A stretch of DNA of 64,000 nucleotides from Coraliomargarita sinensis (GTDB taxonomy: Bacteria > Verrucomicrobiota > Verrucomicrobiia > Opitutales > Coraliomargaritaceae): positions 1 to 64,000 of the forward strand of contig NZ_QHJQ01000012.1 of NCBI RefSeq assembly GCF_003185655.1, written 5' to 3'. This document shows, piece after piece, positions 57,472-64,000 of this stretch; position 1 is the stretch's first letter, and every line of letters starts with the position of its first letter. The position numbers and the translations under genes are program-made. The notes beneath the pieces are model-generated. The model saw nothing but the letters and a program-made list of their open reading frames with translations. It was not told the origin of the DNA and searched no databases.

Positions 57472-58427
57472 GGCGCATTCTTATCATAAAACCATCATCG
57501 ATGGGGGATATCATCCATGGATTGCTGGTGGCCGAGGCAATCCATGCACAGCTGCCGGATGTAAGCATCGATTGGGTGGTTCGGCGCGAGTTTGCGCCTC
57601 TGGTTGATGCTGCTCGGGTCGTTGATCGCAGCTTGATTTTTGAGCGCGATGGAGGGCTCAAGAGTTTCCTTCGTTTGATTCGTGAGATTCGTGAAACCCG
57701 CTATGATGTCGTGCTCGACATGCAGGGGCTGGCACGTTCCGGGTTGCTGACATTTTTTGCCAAATCAGCCAGAAAAATCGGGCGCTCGGATGCCCGGGAA
57801 GGCGCTGGATTCTTTTATCGCGAGAAGACCGCTCTCTCGTTGCCCGGGCAGCCCATGCATGCGGTAAAAATACTCTCGGGTTTTCTGGATGTGCTCGGCT
57901 TGAAGCCGGATCTGTCGCAGGCGATCCGCTTCCACCCGACCACTTCTAAGGTTGATTTGCCACCTGTTCGGGAAGGGCAACGTCGCGTGGTGGTTTTTCC
58001 CGAAAGTCGACGGGCCGAGAAAAATTGGTCGGGTTATGAACGGCTAACACGGGAGTTCCTCGACGCCCCTGGGATCGGCCAAGTGCTGTGGTGCGGGCAT
58101 GTAGCGTATGCGCCGAAGCGCGCCATCTCTGACCCCGGGTTTATTAATCTAACGGCGAAAACCGGCATCGACGACCTTCCGGGTATTCTCGAAACAGCCG
58201 ATTGCGTGGTCAGTAACGACAGTGGGCCCATGCATCTGGCGGCGGCTCAAAAGCGGCCCCTGGTGGCCTTGTTCGGGCCGACTTCTCCCGAGCGGTTCGG
58301 TCCTTATCCGGTGCAGACAAGTATCCAGCGGATCATTGCGCCTGAAGGTGGCGACCTGACAAAGATTGACGTAAGCGAGGTCAGGCGAGCGGTGGCGGAG
58401 GTGCTTGAGGCTGTTGAAGCATCGTAG
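57468..58427 (+). CDS. ADP-heptose:LPS heptosyltransferase (GT9)
   Basis: A 319-residue GT9 heptosyltransferase of the WaaC/WaaF/RfaQ type that transfers L,D-heptose from ADP-heptose to the growing inner core. The N-terminal acceptor-binding part starts RRILIIKPSSMGDIIHGLLVAEAI, and the C-terminal donor site is VVSNDSGPMHLAAAQKRPLVALFGPTSPERFGP. It begins inside the stop of the double-kinase gene (ATGA). With the GT9 half of the fusion protein it gives two heptosyltransferases, the usual number for a two-heptose inner core. Which one acts first cannot be told from sequence. Confidence 0.88.
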   Translation: MRRILIIKPSSMGDIIHGLLVAEAIHAQLPDVSIDWVVRREFAPLVDAARVVDRSLIFERDGGLKSFLRLIREIRETRYDVVLDMQGLARSGLLTFFAKSARKIGRSDAREGAGFFYREKTALSLPGQPMHAVKILSGFLDVLGLKPDLSQAIRFHPTTSKVDLPPVREGQRRVVVFPESRRAEKNWSGYERLTREFLDAPGIGQVLWCGHVAYAPKRAISDPGFINLTAKTGIDDLPGILETADCVVSNDSGPMHLAAAQKRPLVALFGPTSPERFGPYPVQTSIQRIIAPEGGDLTKIDVSEVRRAVAEVLEAVEAS

Positions 58428-58591
58428 ACAGACATGGAAGGAGGCCCCTCATGGGTGCGAACATTTAGCCGCAGCATGGCAGGGTTCCCGTCCCCGTGGA
58501 TTATGATTGAGGGAGCGACCCGTCGGAACATTTCAGGAATCGTCATTTCGTACTGGCCAATTGAAATACCTCGCTCTCTTTTGGCCGGTTT

Positions 58592-61500
58592 ATGCGAAGT
58601 GATGAAGCAAAGCTTGGTCGTCTGGCGGATTTCGCGCAACTCGACTTGGGCGAGTTATACTACCTGGGTGATCGTCGTATTGTGGAGCGTGGCCTGCGCT
58701 ACTTTCGGGATTATGCAGTGGACTCGCTTTTTTGGGACGGGCGTGCCAAGCGAATCACGGCGCTGGTGAGCGGTTCGGGCTATGCGCCTTATGAAGTTTT
58801 GTTGTGGGTCCGGGATGGTCATGTCGAGCACGAGTGTGAGTGTCCTGCCTGGGATAGCTACGGGGCCTGCAAGCACGGCGTCGCCGCTCTGGCGGCGGTC
58901 TTTGCGGTTCTGAATGGTTTTCAGGTGGGCTCGCAGCAGATCCCGGAGGACTATTTACAGGAGCTGCGGAGCGGACTCGGGTTGTCCTCTGGGGAGGCCT
59001 TGCCGGAACCGGAATCGAAAAGTGGCGGTAAGGGGGATACCACCAGTTTTACGGTGATCGACCTGAGCAGCTATGGCGGGATGCGGCTTCGAGTACGGGG
59101 TGCGATCCCCTACGACCTGTTAAAGTCGGCGGGATTGCATCTGCCCCATAGCTACGGCGGGGGGCAGAGCCGGGAGCTTTTCATGGGGGCTTTGTCGCGG
59201 ACGCTGAAACCCTTCCTGCACAAGGCGAAGAAAGCGGGCATTCCGGTGCGCTGGCGCTCGGGAGAAGGTGAGGTCGAACTGACGATGGCGACGAGGAATT
59301 GTCGTGCCAGAAAAGACTATGCATTGAGGGGCGACAAGGTCGTGCGCCATTATGTTTTCGAGACGATCAAGGGGGATGCTCTGGATGTCGTCGAACTGAT
59401 CGGTGAGTTCGATTTTGCACTGGATGCGGATGGGCGGGTTTACCGCATTCAACAGGCTAAAGGCGATTCTTTGGGGCCTCATGATGGCGCCCTGGTCCAC
59501 AGCAGTTCGGTGGATTCCTTCAACCGATATGAGGTGCTGCACGGAAGAACCGAGGCGGCGTTGCAGGAGGACTTTAGGTTTCAAGGAGAATCAATGCAGC
59601 CGTTGTTTTTTACGGGCGATGCCTGCCAATTGCAGGTGGATTGCTCGCTCTGGAGAAATGCGGCCGGTGAGGCTGAGTATTGGGAGTTTCGTTGCGGCTT
59701 GGAAGTCGATGGCGTCAGGGTGGATTTAGATGGGATGTTTTTGAATATGCTCGATGTCACCTTGCACGCCTACTCGGGCAACATGCTGAGCGCGAAGCGC
59801 CGTGTCACGGCCCTGATGGATTTGATTCGTCGATTTCTGGCTGATTATAAGCCCGGAGAGGAATTCGAGCCTTCGGTTTATGCTCGGGATTTTTCCGAAT
59901 TGTATGGCGCGAACTATCGACATGCGGTACTCGCTATCCTGCGTCGGCATGCGGCCATGATTACAGAGATGGAGGGGGACGCGTATGCACTGGCTGCCGA
60001 CGCAAAGGCGGGACGTTTCCTGTGTTACGAGGTCCCGGTCCGACATCTTGCGATGCTGGTGCACGGCATGGCGGAACCCGGATCGCGCCGGGACCTTTAC
60101 GATCTGGCCGAGGGTCGGATTACGGTACGCCGGGGAAGCAGCGGTAGCAGTGCGCTCAAGCGCCTCATCGGAGTCGCGCAACATTTAGGCGTGCGAGTGC
60201 GGGTCGACGAACTGCCCGTACGCAGCGAGCCGCTCAGTATTTCGGTGGACGCGAAGGCTTCCGGCAACGACATCGACTGGTTCGCCTTGCATCCCTCGAT
60301 TGCCTGTGGGGAGCGGACGATCGAGCCGGAGGAGTGGCGGGATTTGATACGCGGCGAACTTCTCCTGCGCGGGGAAGACGGTGCCTTGATCATGCCCGAG
60401 GCGGGCGAGGGCGAGGCCGCCGGGCTGGAGGCGCTGGCCTCGATGCTGCGCGTCGACCGCATGACCGGTCAGCTCGAGGCGGGGGAACCGGCGCAAGTCT
60501 CGCGGCTACAGATGCTGGATTGGATTGCGCTGCGACGACACGGCGTGAAGGTGGAGTTGCCGCAGGAGGCGGAAGAAGTTTTCCAGAGCCTCCTGCACTT
60601 GCGCCAGTTGCCGGAGTATGAACCGCCCGAGGGCTGTGCCGCCGAGTTGCGCGGCTACCAGAAGGCAGGCTGTGCCTGGATCGATTTTCTCTTCCGGCAC
60701 CGCTTCGGTGCCTGTCTGGCCGATGACATGGGGCTGGGAAAGACCGTGCAGACGATCAGTTTTCTAGTCGCGTCTTTCGAGCGTGGTTTGAGTCAAAAGC
60801 ATGGCGCGCCTGTGCTGATTGTTCTGCCGCCAAGCCTGGTCTTCAACTGGTTGGATGAGTGGCAGCGCTTTGCGCCGGGCGTGAAGGTGAGGGATTGCCT
60901 GAAGAAGTCGGACTGGGACCACGCCTTGGCTGAGGCCGAGGTTGTTTTAACCACCTATGATCGGGTGCGACTCGACATCAGGGAGCTGGAAAAGAAGCGC
61001 TTCCAGATCGTGGTCTTTGACGAGGCGCATAATCTGAAAAACATTTCGGCAGCGCGGACCCGGGCCGCCGCTCGTTTAAATAGGCGTTTTACCCTCTGCC
61101 TCACAGGGACGCCGGTCGAGAACAACGCTTCCGAGTTTTATTCGGTCCTCAGTGCCGCCGTGCCGGGGATCTTTGGCACCCACAAGGATTTTAAGGAAGT
61201 TTTTCGCAAACGACCGGATCAGATTCTCGGCCGGGCGAGGCCGTTTATTCTGCGTCGTACCAAGAAGGCGATCCTGAAGGAACTCCCCAAAAAGGAAGAG
61301 CAGGTTTTGCATCTGCAGATGACGCCGATTCAGAAAGAGATTTACACCCGCACGGTGGCGGAGGTGCGCGAGGAGATCGCAGAGGCGTTTGCCGACAAGC
61401 CCGAGCAGCAGGCGGGGATCGTGGCCCTGGCGGCGATTCTGCGCCTGCGGCAGGTTTGCGTGAGTCCGGCCTTGCTGGGTAAGGAAATGCCCGATGTGGC

Positions 61501-62020
61501 ACCAAAGTTTGCTTACATGGCGGACAAGCTCGAGGAACTCCATTCCGAAGGCCACGCGGCGCTGGTCTTCAGCCAGTTCATCGGCGGTCTGGACGGCCTT
61601 GAAGCCGAGGCTGCCGCCCGTGGGCTCGATTATCTGCGGATGGACGGGCGCACGCCGGTGGCCAAGCGGAAGGGGATTGTGGCGGAGTTCCAGTCCGCCG
61701 GCGGCCCACCGTTTTTCTTGATCAGCCTGAAGACCGGTGGTGTTGGTCTCAATCTGACGCGGGCCAACTATGTGTTCCATCTCGATCCCTGGTGGAACCC
61801 GGCGGTCGAAAATCAGGCGACCGACCGCGCTCACCGGATTGGCCAGCGACAGGCCGTTTTTGTGCAGCGCTTGATCATGGAGCACAGCATCGAGTCACGG
61901 ATGATGGAGTTGAAAAACCGCAAAGCGGATCTTTTCCGGCAACTCGTTGAGGTCCCCGGAGCGAAATCCGCCCGTTCAGGGCTTTCCCGTGAGGACTTCG
62001 AATATCTCCTGGAAGGCTAG
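58592..62020 (+). CDS. SNF2-family helicase with SWIM zinc finger
   Basis: An 1142-residue Swi2/Snf2 DNA-dependent ATPase. A SWIM zinc-binding motif lies at C82, C84, C93 and H95 (HECECPAW...GACKHG). A long middle region follows (about 150-650) that I cannot assign. The helicase core has motif I DDMGLGKTVQT (about 709-719), motif II DEAHNLKN (about 809-816), motif III LTGTPVENN and the C-terminal lobe LISLKTGGVGLNLTRANYVFHLDPWWNPAVE...QATDRAHRIGQ. Bacterial members act in transcription recycling or DNA transactions. It stands alone, 164 bases after the heptosyltransferase gene. Confidence 0.93.
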   Translation: MRSDEAKLGRLADFAQLDLGELYYLGDRRIVERGLRYFRDYAVDSLFWDGRAKRITALVSGSGYAPYEVLLWVRDGHVEHECECPAWDSYGACKHGVAALAAVFAVLNGFQVGSQQIPEDYLQELRSGLGLSSGEALPEPESKSGGKGDTTSFTVIDLSSYGGMRLRVRGAIPYDLLKSAGLHLPHSYGGGQSRELFMGALSRTLKPFLHKAKKAGIPVRWRSGEGEVELTMATRNCRARKDYALRGDKVVRHYVFETIKGDALDVVELIGEFDFALDADGRVYRIQQAKGDSLGPHDGALVHSSSVDSFNRYEVLHGRTEAALQEDFRFQGESMQPLFFTGDACQLQVDCSLWRNAAGEAEYWEFRCGLEVDGVRVDLDGMFLNMLDVTLHAYSGNMLSAKRRVTALMDLIRRFLADYKPGEEFEPSVYARDFSELYGANYRHAVLAILRRHAAMITEMEGDAYALAADAKAGRFLCYEVPVRHLAMLVHGMAEPGSRRDLYDLAEGRITVRRGSSGSSALKRLIGVAQHLGVRVRVDELPVRSEPLSISVDAKASGNDIDWFALHPSIACGERTIEPEEWRDLIRGELLLRGEDGALIMPEAGEGEAAGLEALASMLRVDRMTGQLEAGEPAQVSRLQMLDWIALRRHGVKVELPQEAEEVFQSLLHLRQLPEYEPPEGCAAELRGYQKAGCAWIDFLFRHRFGACLADDMGLGKTVQTISFLVASFERGLSQKHGAPVLIVLPPSLVFNWLDEWQRFAPGVKVRDCLKKSDWDHALAEAEVVLTTYDRVRLDIRELEKKRFQIVVFDEAHNLKNISAARTRAAARLNRRFTLCLTGTPVENNASEFYSVLSAAVPGIFGTHKDFKEVFRKRPDQILGRARPFILRRTKKAILKELPKKEEQVLHLQMTPIQKEIYTRTVAEVREEIAEAFADKPEQQAGIVALAAILRLRQVCVSPALLGKEMPDVAPKFAYMADKLEELHSEGHAALVFSQFIGGLDGLEAEAAARGLDYLRMDGRTPVAKRKGIVAEFQSAGGPPFFLISLKTGGVGLNLTRANYVFHLDPWWNPAVENQATDRAHRIGQRQAVFVQRLIMEHSIESRMMELKNRKADLFRQLVEVPGAKSARSGLSREDFEYLLEG

Positions 62021-62080
62021 CCCCGGAGTCATGAAGTCTTGACTGTCTCCTCCCTTCTGTCTTCTGACTTCTCGCGAATC

Positions 62081-63355
62081 ATGATAGACATTAAGCTCCT
62101 CCGCGAGCAGCCGGACCTAGTCAAGGCTGCGATTGCCAACAAGAAATTCACCTGCGACATCGATGCCGTACTGGAGCTCGATGCGGTTCGTCGTGCCAAA
62201 ATCACGGATGCGGAATCGGCCCGTGCGGAGCAGAAAGCGGCCAACCAGGAGATGGCGGCCCTGAAGAAGGGCTCACCCGAATTTTTGGAGAAAGTTCAGG
62301 ACATGAAAAAAATCGCCGCCCGCGCGAAGGAATTGGAGGCCGAATCGAAATCGGCAGACGAGGCCTTTCAGGCTGCCTTTCTCGAAATCCCGAATCTGCC
62401 CGACGCATCCGTGCCGGTGGGGAAGGGCGAAGACGAGAACGTGGTGGCTTCGACCTGGGGTGATGCGGACGCGGACTTTCCCCATGCTTTGCCTCACTTT
62501 GATATCCCCTGGTTTGAATCCCGCATCGATTTTGCGCGTGGGGTGAAAGCAACCGGTGCCGGGTTTCCATTCTACGTCGGCGAAATGTCCCGTTTGGTTC
62601 GTGCCCTGGTCAACTTCTTTCTGGAGGAAGCTCACAGCAACGGTTACGAGGAGGTGCTTCCGCCAATCGTGGTCAACGCCGATAGTGCGACCGCTACCGG
62701 GCAGTTGCCCGACAAAGAAGGACAGATGTATGTCGATGAGAACGAGGGCCTTTACCTGATTCCGACTGCCGAAGTTCCCGTGACAAATTTTTACCGCGAC
62801 GAGATTCTGGAAGCCGACCAGCTTCCGGTTTACCGCTGCGCTTACACGCCATGTTTTCGCCGCGAGGCCGGAAGCTGGGGGGCGCATGTCCGGGGCCTCA
62901 ACCGCCTGCACCAGTTCGACAAGGTCGAACTCGTCAAGTGGACGGATGCGGAGAGCTCGATGGACGAGTTGGAAAAGCTTCGTGAGAACGTGGAAGGGAC
63001 GCTGCAAAAGCTTGATCTGCCGTATCGTGTTCTGCGCATGTGCACGGGCGATATCGGCTTCCCGCACGCCAAGCAATATGACTTGGAAGTTTTTGCGGCC
63101 GGTCAGAAGCGTTGGCTGGAAGTTTCAAGCTGCTCCAACTTTACCGATTTTCAGGCGCGCCGTGCCGGGATTCGTTACCGCGGTGCGGATGGCAAGCCGG
63201 TGACCGTGCACACCCTGAATGGTTCCGGCTTGGCTGTCCCGAGAGTACTGGCCGCAATTTTAGAAAATAATTTACAGGCCGACGGACGCGTGAAAGTGCC
63301 GGAATGCCTGCAATACTGGATGAAACAGGAATATATCGGCGAATCGCGGGCGTAA
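62081..63355 (+). CDS. serS: Seryl-tRNA synthetase
   Basis: A 424-residue class II aminoacyl-tRNA synthetase that charges tRNA-Ser. The N-terminal coiled-coil arm (LELDAVRRAKITDAESARAEQ...ELEAESKSADEAF) precedes the catalytic core with LIPTAEVPVTNFYRDEIL, motif 2 YTPCFRREAGSWGAHVRGL and motif 3 region QKRWLEVSSCSNFTDFQARRAGIRY. I chose ATG 62081 (MIDIKLLREQPDLV), the canonical family start; an in-frame start at 62039 is not conserved. Length is typical. Confidence 0.95.
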   Translation: MIDIKLLREQPDLVKAAIANKKFTCDIDAVLELDAVRRAKITDAESARAEQKAANQEMAALKKGSPEFLEKVQDMKKIAARAKELEAESKSADEAFQAAFLEIPNLPDASVPVGKGEDENVVASTWGDADADFPHALPHFDIPWFESRIDFARGVKATGAGFPFYVGEMSRLVRALVNFFLEEAHSNGYEEVLPPIVVNADSATATGQLPDKEGQMYVDENEGLYLIPTAEVPVTNFYRDEILEADQLPVYRCAYTPCFRREAGSWGAHVRGLNRLHQFDKVELVKWTDAESSMDELEKLRENVEGTLQKLDLPYRVLRMCTGDIGFPHAKQYDLEVFAAGQKRWLEVSSCSNFTDFQARRAGIRYRGADGKPVTVHTLNGSGLAVPRVLAAILENNLQADGRVKVPECLQYWMKQEYIGESRA

Positions 63356-63401
63356 AGCTGTAGACTTGCCATATAACCGAGGACTTAGAGACTTACTAGG
63401 C

Positions 63402-63641
63402 ATGGACAGTATTAAAGAGCTGATTTTTTCGGGTAACCTGATCGGGTGGATCATACTCGTTGTCCTGTTGATTCTTTTTATCAAAATTCTCAAGAGCGCG
63501 GGCAAGGGCTTGTTACTCTTCGCCGCTTTCTGCGCCTGCGTTTTTTTGATCGCCAAGTTCTTTCCTGGTATTGCCGAGCCGATTGCCGACTTTATTCGCG
63601 GGGGATGGCTGGGCGAGCACCGTCCGGACAAGCCCTGGTAA
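63402..63641 (+). CDS. Small membrane protein
   Basis: A 79-residue protein with one or two membrane helices (LIGWIILVVLLILFIKIL and LLLFAAFCACVFLIAKFFPG) and a short Trp/Pro-containing tail. I recognise no family and cannot give a function. It lies 46 bases after serS on the same strand. I chose ATG 63402 (MDSIKELIFSG); a frame from 63366 adds 12 residues without support. Confidence 0.6.
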   Translation: MDSIKELIFSGNLIGWIILVVLLILFIKILKSAGKGLLLFAAFCACVFLIAKFFPGIAEPIADFIRGGWLGEHRPDKPW

Positions 63642-63660
63642 CTCGGTCGTTCCAGTGTGA

Positions 63661-63705
63661 CACAGGCGGGACGCCTGTGCGACGTAGAACAGACGTCCCG
63701 CCTGT
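63661..63705. repeat. Inverted repeat rich in GGC/GCC
   Basis: ACAGGCGGGACG at 63662-63673 is exactly complementary to CGTCCCGCCTGT at 63694-63705. A second, competing hairpin (CACAGGCG with CGCCTGTG, 63661-63679) shares the left arm. This is the kind of nested palindrome seen in dispersed Verrucomicrobia repeats. It is between the small membrane protein and proS. Confidence 0.7.
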
Positions 63706-63801
63706 ATGAGATGCCTCGAGTGCCTTGCAGTTCCTCCAGACTGGACATCCGCTAGCGTAACCCCTAACCAACCAAGACTATATTTCAAAAATACAATTTC
63801 T

Positions 63802-64000
63802 ATGGCGAAGCAGGCTAAAAACGCAATTTCTCCCACGCGCTCGGAAGATTATCCCGAATGGTATCAACAGGTGGTCAAAGCCGCCGATCTGGCGGAAACC
63901 TCTCCGGTCAGAGGCTGTATGGTCATCAAGCCATGGGGCTACGCTATCTGGGAGAATATCCAGCGCGAACTCGACCGCCGGTTCAAGGAGAGCGGTCACC
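63802..64000 (+). CDS. proS: Prolyl-tRNA synthetase, N-terminal part
   Basis: The first 66 residues of a class II prolyl-tRNA synthetase of the archaeal/eukaryotic-like type, cut by the right window edge. [20 protein letters not shown] and [20 protein letters not shown] match the N-terminus of that family (SEDFSKWYNDVV...[18 protein letters not shown] in well-known members). ATG 63802 is the natural start. Confidence 0.88.
   Translation, partial: MAKQAKNAISPTRSEDYPEWYQQVVKAADLAETSPVRGCMVIKPWGYAIWENIQRELDRRFKESGH

Noticed and set aside
58434..58769. A plus-strand frame of 111 residues between the heptosyltransferase and SNF2 helicase genes
   Set aside because: It overlaps the first 178 bases of the helicase gene in another frame, and its product has no recognisable motif. 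The helicase start at 58592 has the conserved family N-terminus.

Overview
The window looks like a chromosomal segment from a Gram-negative member of the Verrucomicrobiota, most likely class Opitutia (Opitutales/Puniceicoccales-like). This is inferred from content, not from a marker gene comparison. Clues are a double-length UvrA, a chlamydial OmcB-like cysteine-containing DUF11 protein, HPr kinase next to LPS-transport genes, a lone DUF1559-type pseudopilin, weak or absent Shine-Dalgarno sequences before most genes, and a full ADP-heptose/LPS-core gene set. I recognised no tRNA, rRNA, CRISPR array or complete insertion sequence.

Layout. 0-0.6 kb: a truncated minus-strand gene and a small GIY-YIG gene bracketed by short repeats. 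0.6-4.3 kb: LPS transport (LptC/LptA-like protein, LptB) and HprK. 4.3-6.7 kb: a 486-base gap with two exact DnaA boxes, then dnaA (oriC candidate), then a small conserved protein. 6.7-12.5 kb: a 1922-residue UvrA containing two complete UvrA units. 12.5-18.1 kb: an ABCG-like exporter with a lipoprotein and a secreted helical protein, flanked by secreted proteins of unknown role. 18.2-22.1 kb: trxB, pdxH, a lipoprotein and pyrG. 22.5-26.1 kb: sdhCAB with a strong terminator. 26.2-28.8 kb: the OmcB-like protein and two ExbD-like proteins. 29.2-33.5 kb: CBS/DRTGG family II pyrophosphatase, a pseudopilin, a DUF4126 membrane protein and MenA (menaquinone fits the type B Sdh).

33.5-58.4 kb is a surface-glycan island. 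A minus-strand operon gmhB-rfaD-rfaE2-gmhA-rfaE1 should make ADP-L-glycero-D-manno-heptose. Then come WaaP- and WaaG-like core enzymes, several glycosyltransferases, a hexapeptide acetyltransferase, four sulfotransferase-like proteins, a NodU/CmcH carbamoyltransferase, three single WaaP/InaA-type kinase-like proteins, a tandem double-kinase protein, a lipid A acyltransferase/heptosyltransferase fusion, a second heptosyltransferase and a glycosidase-like/kinase fusion. The combination WaaG + WaaP + several extra kinases + carbamoyltransferase + two heptosyltransferases recalls the Pseudomonas aeruginosa core locus (waaFCGP-wapGPQO), so I infer a heptose-based, multiply phosphorylated and probably carbamoylated inner core. 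Sulfation of core or capsule glycans is a further inference.

58.4-64 kb: a SWIM-domain SNF2 helicase, serS, a small membrane protein and the 5' end of proS. Several intergenic gaps carry long imperfect palindromes (19.2, 29.1 and 63.7 kb) that look like dispersed non-coding repeats.
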